NCBI GenBank assembly: GCA_021732405.1
Contig: JAKFVB010000012.1
Location: forward strand, 1 to 38,611
DNA length: 38,611 bases
Source: Methylotenera sp.
Lineage (GTDB): Bacteria; Pseudomonadota; Gammaproteobacteria; Burkholderiales; Methylophilaceae
Reading direction: 5' to 3'
The notes beneath the pieces were generated by a model, which saw only the letters and a list, made by a program, of their open reading frames with translations, was not told the origin of the DNA and did no database searches. The translations under genes were made by a program, and so were the position numbers. This document shows, in pieces, positions 27,637 through 34,459 of this stretch; the stretch's first letter is position 1; the number at the start of each line of letters is the position of its first letter.

Positions 27637-30600
27637 CTACCAAACAAAATCTCTTGTTACTTCTAAAGCTGTTACTGACAGATTTTTTAACAAGGCAATT
27701 GGGCGATATACCGCTGGGCCGCTGCCATCCACATCAATCTGCACGCTTACGCCGCCCGTTACATTCACTAATCTTGCATATCCATCTGCAAATGGGTTGC
27801 TGCCCGTGTAGCCAACCGCAGCCAACAATAAGCTCAAGTCAACACGGTCTGAAGCTGGCGTAAAGTCGTTCACAGTGTCTGTTGCATCGCGCATGTTTTG
27901 GTACACCAACACATCATTGCCTGCGCCCGTTGTAATTGTGTCTGCTCCCTCACCAGCGTTAATCACATCGTCGCCTGCTGTGCCAGTAATCGTGTCACGG
28001 CCTTTGCTGCCATTAATGGTTTTTTGTAGATTCAAACCGATAACTACTGGATCGTGATCAGATGCGCGGTATGGGCCTGGCGTGTACAAATCTTGCGGTT
28101 TAAATTCTGTGTTGTAATCAATCACTGATGGCTCATCCGCATTGATATGCCACTCATTTGCGCCCGTAATTTGGCTGCTGATGCTTGTGCTAGCTAAGCC
28201 ATGGTCTAGGTAGCCTGATTCGCCATCAAACACAAAAGAATAACCATTTTGACCATTAAAGCGTTCGATTAAATCACTAAAACCGTTATCACTTAACAAC
28301 AGAATCGGGTCTTCCTTACCGTATGAATTTAAATCACCAATGATTAATACATCACTGTCATTTGCAGCGGCTACCACTTGTGGAATAAACGTATTGGCTA
28401 GTTGGCTGGCTTGCGCTAAACGTTGTGCGTTAAAGCAACCTTGGCCATCGTTTTGATCCAAATCGGCACCACTGGCACCGCCGCAGCCTTTTGATTTAAA
28501 GTGATTCACAATCACTGAGAATCTTTCACCATTAGCCACTGCAAAGGTTTGTGCAAGGGTTGGGCGACTATTAATGCTGTCTAAATCCGATAAAGCTGCA
28601 TTCACCAGTGATACACGCGCTGGTTTGTAAATCATGGCGACTTTAATCGCATCAGTGCCTGTACCTGCTACTGGGTCTAAAACCCTAGCGTAAGTATTTG
28701 CACCCATTCTTGCATTTAAGGCCTCCACCAAATGTTGCGCAGCAGTTGCACCGTTATTTTGAATTTCCATCAAACCAACAATATCGGCATTAATGGCAGC
28801 AACCGCATTCACGATTTTGTCGCGTTGACGATTAAACTCATTCAAATTATTAGCACCGCGGCAATTGCTGGCTGTTACGCTTCCGCCCAAAGAACAACCT
28901 TGGCCCGTTTGGCCAGCAACATTAGTGCCATCTACAAACGTAGTGAAATAATTTAATACGTTAAAACTAGCTACTTTTAAGTTGCCGCCCACTGCATTTG
29001 GGGCAGCAGTACGCGCATTTGCACGCTCAAAAACTGGAGTAATTGTTGGGAAAATGCGGTAATCACGTGGACCTGGATTAGTTGCTGTAATTAAACCGTG
29101 ATCAATCACACCAGTAATGGTTTGTGCTACATCACCAGCGCGCAAGGTGTTATCCAAGCCAATGAATGGGATTGGATTTGGATTTTGTGCGCTGCTGCCA
29201 TCATCTAAAGTAAGGCGATGGCGTAGATTTGCATCGGTTAATGCAATCGCTTCTGCACTGTTTGCAGCGAAAATATTGGTTGGCCTAATTAAACGACCAT
29301 TTGCAGACAAGCTCACTTGACCAAAACGACCTTGAAAGAAGTTTTGTGAAGCCGTCATAGGCGTTGTGATACGTACTAACATGCCCTCAAAAGCTTCTAA
29401 ATCTCCCTCTACTTGCTCTGGCAGGCTAATATCAAGTGGCGTAACAGCGTTATTTGTACTTAATACTTGAATATTGCTTGGGCTGACTAATTCAGTAATG
29501 GTATTGAATTCAGTCACATTGGCATTTAAGCGAATTTTATCGCCCACATTCACACTGGCAAGCGCGCTGCTGCCAAACACAAAAATACCATCTGAAGTTA
29601 ATGGGTTGTTATCGCCTGTTTCATCTTGCAGATAAAAACCACTTAAGCCTGCAAATTTGGCTGTGACAATACCCTCAGTTACCACACTGCTACCGTTAAC
29701 TGGGCTAACTGACGCAACACCTAATGCGCCGCCTTGAATAGTGTAAATACGAGTGACTGATGCTGCCGCTTGCACACTTACATTCACAGTGCAGCTAGCA
29801 TTTTGCGCATCGTTGTTGGTAAAGCGAACCGTTACCTCGTAATTGCCAACAGCTAAGCTATTGGCAGCATTTAGACTAATACTAGCCGATTGCCCTGCAC
29901 TTGTAGCTGCTGTAATCGTACCCAATTCTAAACCTGCTACTGCTGCGCTGGTTTGAATTGCGTTATTCACAACACCATCAGAGTCAGTTGCAGTTAAGGT
30001 GACTGAACCAGCCGAGCCCACTGTTAAATTTAATGCAGGACAGCTGGCAATAATCGGTTGATTAATCGGCCCACTGCCACCGCAAGGCGCTAGCGGTGAA
30101 CTGCTATTGCGTGGCGCGGGAGTATCAACGCTGAAATCGGCACTATTATTATTGCTATCAGTACAGCCATTAACTGCACGAAACAGCGCAGTTGTAGATG
30201 TTAATACTGGCGCAGGCACAATTTCAAAATAGTTAGAATTGCCATAACCCACTAAATCAACAATTTGTGCGGTTTGCGTGGTATTGCAAGGCGTTGAACC
30301 GCCGTTACAAGCTAAACCTGTGCTGGTATTGACTAAAACTAGTTTGCCATTAGTGCCGCTTAGATTTGTTGTGCCATTTGCATCTACGCTGGGCAAGGCA
30401 GCACCTGCTGCCACTGTATTTAAACCAACTAAGTAATATTGGCCCGCTTGTAAAGTGCCATTTAAAGCAGTGACGCCATTGGCAGAAAATAGCCCAGTGC
30501 CTGTTGCGCTAGAGTATTGAATCGACCAGCCTGAAATACTGACTGGCGCATTAGATGCGTTAAATATCTCAACATAATCGCGGTTAAATGTACTGCCGTT

Positions 30601-30723
30601 GCCGCCATATACTTGGCTAATTACCACACCGCTATCAGACGCAACAGCCGTATTCATCATCGCGACTGAGACTAAAGCGAGTGCCACACTACTTGCAGTT
30701 TTAAATAAATTTTTCACTGTCAT
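27637..30723 (-). CDS. ExeM/NucH-like extracellular nuclease with RTX C-terminus
   Basis: The 1028-residue protein has a signal peptide (about 1-28), a lamin-tail domain (about 30-150, GVVISQVYGGNG start), an immunoglobulin-like stretch and an OB-fold region (from about 327). From about residue 580 comes an endonuclease/exonuclease/phosphatase domain with VASFNVLNYF, GLMEIQNNG and SDHDPVV carrying the catalytic residues. From about residue 905 there are RTX repeats (GTAGDDVINAG) and a type-I-secretion C-terminal domain that closely resembles the one in the 5'-nucleotidase. Family members degrade extracellular DNA. ATG at 30723 is preferred to an in-frame GTG at 30726; the ribosome-binding site is weak. 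PEP-CTERM gene A follows. Confidence 0.92.
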   Translation of the reverse strand: MTVKNLFKTASSVALALVSVAMMNTAVASDSGVVISQVYGGNGSTFNRDYVEIFNASNAPVSISGWSIQYSSATGTGLFSANGVTALNGTLQAGQYYLVGLNTVAAGAALPSVDANGTTNLSGTNGKLVLVNTSTGLACNGGSTPCNTTQTAQIVDLVGYGNSNYFEIVPAPVLTSTTALFRAVNGCTDSNNNSADFSVDTPAPRNSSSPLAPCGGSGPINQPIIASCPALNLTVGSAGSVTLTATDSDGVVNNAIQTSAAVAGLELGTITAATSAGQSASISLNAANSLAVGNYEVTVRFTNNDAQNASCTVNVSVQAAASVTRIYTIQGGALGVASVSPVNGSSVVTEGIVTAKFAGLSGFYLQDETGDNNPLTSDGIFVFGSSALASVNVGDKIRLNANVTEFNTITELVSPSNIQVLSTNNAVTPLDISLPEQVEGDLEAFEGMLVRITTPMTASQNFFQGRFGQVSLSANGRLIRPTNIFAANSAEAIALTDANLRHRLTLDDGSSAQNPNPIPFIGLDNTLRAGDVAQTITGVIDHGLITATNPGPRDYRIFPTITPVFERANARTAAPNAVGGNLKVASFNVLNYFTTFVDGTNVAGQTGQGCSLGGSVTASNCRGANNLNEFNRQRDKIVNAVAAINADIVGLMEIQNNGATAAQHLVEALNARMGANTYARVLDPVAGTGTDAIKVAMIYKPARVSLVNAALSDLDSINSRPTLAQTFAVANGERFSVIVNHFKSKGCGGASGADLDQNDGQGCFNAQRLAQASQLANTFIPQVVAAANDSDVLIIGDLNSYGKEDPILLLSDNGFSDLIERFNGQNGYSFVFDGESGYLDHGLASTSISSQITGANEWHINADEPSVIDYNTEFKPQDLYTPGPYRASDHDPVVIGLNLQKTINGSKGRDTITGTAGDDVINAGEGADTITTGAGNDVLVYQNMRDATDTVNDFTPASDRVDLSLLLAAVGYTGSNPFADGYARLVNVTGGVSVQIDVDGSGPAVYRPIALLKNLSVTALEVTRDFVW

Positions 30724-30832
30724 CACTTTTCATTGAAATTAAAATTAAGCAAAAAGCCGTTTTAGCAGCTTTAACATGCGAACACTTTAACAACTAAAAA
30801 TAAGTGAAAAATTAAGATTGGGCGTTACGGAG

Positions 30833-30850
30833 TAGTCCGATTAGACTAGT
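30833..30850. promoter_or_regulatory. Inverted repeat with CCGA-N3-GACTAGT upstream of the nuclease gene
   Basis: TAGTC (30833-30837) and GACTA (30844-30848) form an inverted repeat with a 6-base spacer, and CCGATTAGACTAGT (30837-30850) matches the element in front of the 5'-nucleotidase. It lies 110-127 bp upstream of the nuclease start and 44 bp before a TATAAT on the plus strand. The form suits a dimeric regulator of the LuxR/NarL sort, but no regulator can be named. Confidence 0.45.
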
Positions 30851-30893
30851 TTTAATGATGATAGATTAAGTAAAAATGAATCGGTATACAGAC

Positions 30894-31018
30894 TATAATT
30901 TGTGATGAATGCAACAATCATTTTTGCCAAGCAAGCTGCTTGCTTGTTGGATGCTGAGTTTGATAGCGCAGATAGAAATATCTGCTGACTCATTTTAATT
31001 TGCTGGTTTAATTTTTTA
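30894..31018 (+). ncRNA. Candidate small RNA with two hairpins
   Basis: A consensus TATAAT at 30894-30899 has no good -35 box, so it would need an activator; the inverted repeat at 30833-30850 is centred about 65 bp before the expected start near 30906. The transcript would contain CAAGCAAG/CTTGCTTG (30928-30946, 3-base loop) and GCAGATA-GAAA-TATCTGC (30968-30985), a 7-bp stem capped by a GNRA-type loop and closed outside by TGAGT/ACTCA, then TTTTAATTT. The last hairpin plus T-run could be the terminator. An overlapping 27-codon reading frame at 30905 has no ribosome-binding site. Prediction only. Confidence 0.3.
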
Positions 31019-31021
31019 GTA

Positions 31022-31168
31022 TTAAGTCTCTAAAGTACTTAAAGATTCACTAATGGCAACTGCGTCTAAATCTGCATCAATACCTAAGCTAAAATTAAAA
31101 ATGTTTAAGTTATCAATCATTACATCAACGCAATTGATGAGTTGCATGACTTTATTCAGTATATTCAT
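31022..31168 (-). CDS. Small hypothetical protein, 48 residues
   Basis: An ATG at 31168 with AAAGG eight bases upstream opens a 48-codon frame that begins MNILNKVMQLINCV and ends SLSTLET. It is acidic overall, with a hydrophobic first third and no signal peptide. I do not recognise it. A TTGACA lies upstream on the same strand near 31232, but no matching -10 at standard spacing was found. The gap 30724-31283 is otherwise non-coding apart from the small-RNA candidate. It may be a real small gene or a chance frame. Confidence 0.35.
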   Translation of the reverse strand: MNILNKVMQLINCVDVMIDNLNIFNFSLGIDADLDAVAISESLSTLET

Positions 31169-31283
31169 TGTCATCGCCTTTACGGTTTGATTGTAAAAAC
31201 TGGACTATGCCTACTAATTATGTCAAAAATGTTTAAAAATTAAGACAGTTTTATGGCTTTTTAAAGGGTTAAGTATTGGCTGT

Positions 31284-32114
31284 CTACGTAAATCTAAATT
31301 TCATGCTATCCAAATTCAACTCATCCAAAATATTAACTAACCGCATCTGCGCATTTTTGCGTGGCTGGCCAGTATATTTGGCAATAATCAGCTCATTTTT
31401 CATAGAATGTTCCCAGCCTACTAATTCCGTTACTGTGACTTGGTAACCCGCTGCTTCAAGCTGCAAGCAGCGTAATACATTGGTAATCTGGCTGCCAAAT
31501 TCACGCGTATGAATGGGGTGGCGCCAAATTTCGGATAAAGCTGTTTTGCCAAAACTTTCTACTTTATGCTGGCGCAGAGCCTCTGCCACTTCTGCCTGAC
31601 AGCAAGGCACTAGCACCATAAATTGCGCTTTCTTTTGCAAGCCAAATTGAATCGCATCATCGGTGGCAGTATTGCAAGCATGCAACGCAGTCACAATATC
31701 CACTTGGCTGGGTAACGCGTTTGAATGAATGGATTCTTCAACCGTTAAGTGCTGAAATTGCATACGATGAAAGCCACATTCGGTGGCTAATAATGTCGAT
31801 TTCTCAACCAATTCTGCACGATTTTCAATGCCAATCACTTGGCCTGCTTCATGTTGTTTTAGCAACAAATCATACAAAATAAAACCTAAATACGATTTAC
31901 CAGCGCCATGATCAACCAAGGTTGGGTTAGGATTACTCGCAAGTAGCGTATTTAGCAGCGGCTCAATAAAATTCACCAAGTGATACACTTGTTTTAATTT
32001 GCGGCGGCTATCTTGATTCAGCTTGCCATCCACGGTAAGTATATGCAGCGCTTTTAACAGCTCGATAGATTGGTTTGGCTTTAGAACAGATTGCAGGTTG
32101 TCAGAATTTTGCAT
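31284..32114 (-). CDS. SAM-dependent methyltransferase-like protein (Methyltransf_32/METTL25 type)
   Basis: The 276-residue protein has a Rossmann methyltransferase pattern: LVDHGAGKSYLGFILYDLL is motif I with the SAM-binding glycines, followed by IGIENRAEL and, later, VTALHACNTATDDA, the segment common in Methyltransf_32 proteins where HAC replaces the usual acidic motif IV. C-terminal FVLVPCC-like residues (LVPCCQAEV) fit the same family. Substrate is unknown. An ATG at 32114 starts MQNSDNLQSV and aligns best with the domain start; ATG at 32147 and TTG at 32171 are alternatives, and none has a good ribosome-binding site. It stands alone between the small ORF and the divergent sigma-factor operon. 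Confidence 0.78.
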   Translation of the reverse strand: MQNSDNLQSVLKPNQSIELLKALHILTVDGKLNQDSRRKLKQVYHLVNFIEPLLNTLLASNPNPTLVDHGAGKSYLGFILYDLLLKQHEAGQVIGIENRAELVEKSTLLATECGFHRMQFQHLTVEESIHSNALPSQVDIVTALHACNTATDDAIQFGLQKKAQFMVLVPCCQAEVAEALRQHKVESFGKTALSEIWRHPIHTREFGSQITNVLRCLQLEAAGYQVTVTELVGWEHSMKNELIIAKYTGQPRKNAQMRLVNILDELNLDSMKFRFT

Positions 32115-32189
32115 AGGTCTAATTTTAATGCAAAAATTTAAAGACATTATTTTAATTTTCTTTGTAGACAAATTAAAAATGGCTGCGTT

Positions 32190-32218
32190 TTGATGGTTAA
32201 GGGAGCGTCATTTATCCT
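32190..32218 (+). promoter_or_regulatory. Promoter of the ECF sigma operon
   Basis: TTGATG (32190-32195) and TATCCT (32213-32218) are 17 bp apart, 31 bp before the GTG start at 32250. It looks like a sigma-70 promoter. An ECF-type CGTCA lies inside the spacer at 32206, but no AAC-type -35 stands 16-17 bp before it. Confidence 0.4.
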
Positions 32219-32249
32219 GATAAAACTTTAATACTAAAAAGGAGTTAAC

Positions 32250-32633
32250 GTGAAAAATGCAATCATTATTAGCACAACCGTATTCAGCTTATTTTTATCT
32301 GCCAGTGTAATGGCAGAAGACGCCAACAATGTTGGGCTTGACGACCGTGGCGATCGTATTGAAAATCGCCTAGATAATAAAGGCGACCGCATTGAAGACC
32401 GATTAGATAACAAAGGTGACCGCATTGAAGATCGGTTAGATAATCGCGCTGACAAAGCCAGCGCTAACGGCAATGAAGCACGCGCAGACCGATTAGAAAA
32501 TAAAGGTGACCGAATTGACCAACGTTTAGATAATCGCGGCGATCGCGTTGATAACAAGCTAGACCGCAAAGGTGAGCGCATTAATAATCGTCTAGATAAT
32601 CGTGCGTCAAAACGTGCGGCACGTCGCCAATAA
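32250..32633 (+). CDS. Exported hendecad-repeat (coiled-coil) protein
   Basis: The 127-residue protein has a signal peptide (1-22, ending SVMA) and a mature part made almost wholly of 11-residue repeats of the form NKGDRIEDRLD, from residue 32 to about 117, broken once by a segment at 66-80. Charged residues alternate with spaced I and L, giving a hendecad coiled coil, very hydrophilic, probably an extended rod or oligomer in the periplasm. The start is GTG at 32250, fixed by AAGGAG five bases before it. The ECF sigma factor follows 24 bp later with no terminator in between. Family function is unknown; the context suggests envelope stress. Confidence 0.8.
   Translation: MKNAIIISTTVFSLFLSASVMAEDANNVGLDDRGDRIENRLDNKGDRIEDRLDNKGDRIEDRLDNRADKASANGNEARADRLENKGDRIDQRLDNRGDRVDNKLDRKGERINNRLDNRASKRAARRQ
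32343..32600 (+). repeat. 33-bp coding tandem repeats in the hendecad protein
   Basis: About seven units of 33 bp encode the 11-residue repeats. Neighbouring units near 32376-32441 are almost identical, differing mainly at third codon positions, so copy number could change by recombination or slippage without breaking the frame. Confidence 0.8.
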
Positions 32634-32657
32634 TTGCTAACCCATATTCATTAAGGC

Positions 32658-33191
32658 GTGGCCAGTAGTTTAATGCAAACTTTTTTAGCCAGTATTGAAG
32701 GCCGCGCTTTTTCGATGGCGCAATACGCCACGGGCAACCGTGACGATGCGCTGGATATTGTGCAAGACGCCATGATGAAATTGGTGCAAAAATATAGCGC
32801 GTACCCAGCAGAGCAATGGAAACCACTTTTTTACAGCATTCTGCAAACGCGGATTTTAGATTGGCACAGGCGGCAAAGCGTGCGCAATCGGGTAAGAGGC
32901 TGGTTGCATTGGGATGAAGACGATGAGACTGAAGACCCGCTTTCACAGTTTCCTGCAGCGCTATCTAGCGCGCCAGATGTGCAAATACAAGATGAACAAT
33001 TTATGCAAAAGTTAAATGTTGAATTACGCGCATTACCGCTGCGCCAGCAACAAGTGTTTTTGCTACGCGTGTGGGAAGGCTTGGATATTGCCGAAACCGC
33101 AGCCGCCATGCAATGTTCAGAAAGCAGCGTTAAAACACATTATTCGCGCGCTTTGGAAAAGCTGCGCGGGCAATTACAAGCGCACAATTGA
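32658..33191 (+). CDS. ECF-type RNA polymerase sigma factor
   Basis: The 177-residue protein has sigma region 2 (about 10-75, with DDALDIVQDAMMKLVQKY) and region 4 (about 120-170, with LPLRQQQVFLLRVWEGLDIAETAAAM and SSVKTHYSRALEKL). Region 3 is lacking, as expected for the ECF group; the linker is acidic (WDEDDETED). It would direct RNA polymerase to a small set of stress promoters. The listed start GTG at 32658 has AAGG very close to it; ATG at 32673, five codons later, is an alternative. The next gene (DUF3619, one membrane span) could be its partner or anti-sigma factor. Confidence 0.92.
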   Translation: MASSLMQTFLASIEGRAFSMAQYATGNRDDALDIVQDAMMKLVQKYSAYPAEQWKPLFYSILQTRILDWHRRQSVRNRVRGWLHWDEDDETEDPLSQFPAALSSAPDVQIQDEQFMQKLNVELRALPLRQQQVFLLRVWEGLDIAETAAAMQCSESSVKTHYSRALEKLRGQLQAHN

Positions 33192-33201
33192 GAGGCACAT
33201 C

Positions 33202-33564
33202 ATGATGCAACACGATTCATTTGAGCAAAAAGTAAAAGCTAGCCTTGATAGCAATCTGCAACAGCTGGATTTTGACACCCGCCAGCAATTAGCCAGCAGG
33301 CGTCAGCAAGCTTTAGCAAAAGGTACCAACAAATGGCTACAAACCAGCTATTGGCTGCCTGCTGGCTCACTCGCACTATGTTCTTTGTTTGCGGCATTGA
33401 TGGCTTTTAACCCCAGCATAAACGATTCGCAGCCAGAAAATCATGATCAAATAGCGGTTTTTGAATTACTGGATAATGCAGAAGAATTAGACGTGATGAC
33501 CGACCCAGACTTTTATGCATGGATAGACGAAACGCTGGCTGAGGATGAAAAAATTGCAAGCTAG
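33202..33564 (+). CDS. DUF3619 single-span membrane protein
   Basis: The 120-residue protein begins at ATG 33202 after AGAGG, 10 bp past the sigma-factor stop; a longer upstream frame overlaps the sigma gene and is not believed. Residues 1-45 are a soluble helix with LASRRQQAL, as in DUF3619. Residues about 52-70 are a membrane segment, and the acidic C-terminal half ends in DPDFYAWIDETLAEDE. DUF3619 genes commonly follow ECF sigma factors in betaproteobacteria, so an anti-sigma-like role is plausible but not shown. The last 20 bases overlap the next gene, pointing to coupled translation. Confidence 0.82.
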   Translation: MMQHDSFEQKVKASLDSNLQQLDFDTRQQLASRRQQALAKGTNKWLQTSYWLPAGSLALCSLFAALMAFNPSINDSQPENHDQIAVFELLDNAEELDVMTDPDFYAWIDETLAEDEKIAS

Positions 33565-33760
33565 ATTGCTACTAGTGATTGTTTTACTGCTTGCCCCACA
33601 TGCCTATGCAGCAGAGGCAGAATTGCCGCTAGATTTAATCGAAATATTGGGCGAATTAGATGATGAAGATAAGGAATCACTAGCGGATGCCATATCAGAA
33701 ATAGAATCGAATAGCAGCACAGAAAAGCCACAGATTAAGGAGTTAAAAAATGAAAAGTGA
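33545..33760 (+). CDS. Small exported acidic protein
   Basis: This 71-residue protein has a clear signal peptide (1-22, ending HAYA) and a mature part of about 49 residues that is very acidic (LGELDDEDKESLADAISEIES) and ends in a lysine-rich tail. It overlaps the DUF3619 gene by 20 bp and the DUF3106 gene by 11 bp, in different frames, so it belongs firmly to the operon. I recognise no domain. Its acidic periplasmic body could pair with the very basic DUF3106 protein encoded next; this is inference from charge and gene order. Confidence 0.72.
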   Translation: MKKLQARLLLVIVLLLAPHAYAAEAELPLDLIEILGELDDEDKESLADAISEIESNSSTEKPQIKELKNEK

Positions 33761-34235
33761 CACTTTATTTAAGCAATATATTCACTTATTGATGTGCTCG
33801 TTCGGTTTGATGGTTGCGATATTTATCAGCGCTAGCGTCCATGCCGAGGGCATTGCTTGGGAAAACTTAAGTAGCGAGCAACAACAAACCTTAAGCAACA
33901 TGAAAGACCGCTGGAATACATTACCACCAAAGCGCCAAGAGAACTTAAGCAAAGGTGCCAACAAATGGGCGGCCATGAACCCAGAACAACGTGAACAGAC
34001 ACGCGAAAAACTGAACCGCTATAAAAACTTATCGCCAGAACAAAAAACTTTGGTAAAAGAACGCATGCGCCAATTTAAACAACTGCCGCCAGAAAAACGC
34101 AAAGCGCTGCGCGAACGCTGGAAAAATATGGATCCTGAGAAAAAAGCCAAATTTCGTGAGCGCGTTAAAAATATGAGCCCAGAGCAACGCAAAGAAATGC
34201 GTGAAAAAATACGAGATAGAAGAAAAAATCGTTAA
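33750..34235 (+). CDS. DUF3106 exported protein with basic helical repeats
   Basis: The 161-residue protein has a signal peptide (about 1-32, ending SVHA) and a mature part of repeated helical units, each with a pattern like LSPEQ(K/R)..(R)E(K/R)...(F)K.LPPEK, spaced about 12-22 residues. It matches DUF3106, whose distant relatives include periplasmic metal-stress helical proteins. The mature part is very basic, with many K, R, Q and E and no cysteines. The start overlaps the previous gene by 11 bp; AAGGAG lies just before it. It is the last gene of the ECF operon; no hairpin terminator follows directly. Confidence 0.85.
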   Translation: MKSDTLFKQYIHLLMCSFGLMVAIFISASVHAEGIAWENLSSEQQQTLSNMKDRWNTLPPKRQENLSKGANKWAAMNPEQREQTREKLNRYKNLSPEQKTLVKERMRQFKQLPPEKRKALRERWKNMDPEKKAKFRERVKNMSPEQRKEMREKIRDRRKNR

Positions 34236-34358
34236 TCAAATAGCTCAAAGAATCAATAACATAAACTGGCTAACAAACTAATAGGTGTTAAAATGCCGCA
34301 TTGAAGCGCGTTACAGTTTTGTGCCTAGAAAAATTAAAAGGTCTAAGCAAGACGCGGC

Positions 34359-34418
34359 GCGCGATTATTTTGATTGCGCGGCGTATGCTTTATACGTAAG
34401 CAATCAAAATAATCGCGC
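34359..34418. repeat. 19-bp perfect inverted repeat forming a 60-base hairpin
   Basis: The arms 34359-34377 (GCGCGATTATTTTGATTGC) and 34400-34418 are exact reverse complements, and the 22-base loop folds again through CGTAT/ATACG (34382-34386 and 34392-34396). It lies 123 bp past the DUF3106 stop and 41 bp before rbgA. No T-run follows, so it is not a typical terminator. It could be a cruciform, an RNase III site in the rbgA leader, or a mobile-repeat remnant. Confidence 0.8.
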
Positions 34419-34459
34419 AACAAAGTATTGCGACGAACTTTTAATTTTTAAGGTACAAA

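Noticed and set aside
30905-30988. 27-codon frame MNATIIFAKQ... on the plus strand
   Set aside because: No ribosome-binding site, very short, and it coincides with the two hairpins of the small-RNA candidate.
32206-32210. ECF-type -10 element CGTCA upstream of the hendecad gene
   Set aside because: No AAC-containing -35 element lies 16-17 bp before it; a sigma-70 pair fits better.
32343-32600. Tandem 33-bp repeats considered as a CRISPR-like array
   Set aside because: Units are contiguous without spacers and stay in frame as an 11-residue protein repeat.
33016-33201. Upstream extension of the DUF3619 frame
   Set aside because: It overlaps the sigma factor gene in another frame; the ATG at 33202 has AGAGG and fits the family start.
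34382-34396. TATGC...TATACG in the rbgA hairpin loop, like the KdpE half-sites
   Set aside because: Half-sites are 8 bp apart and not 11, and the bases are explained by the loop stem CGTAT/ATACG.
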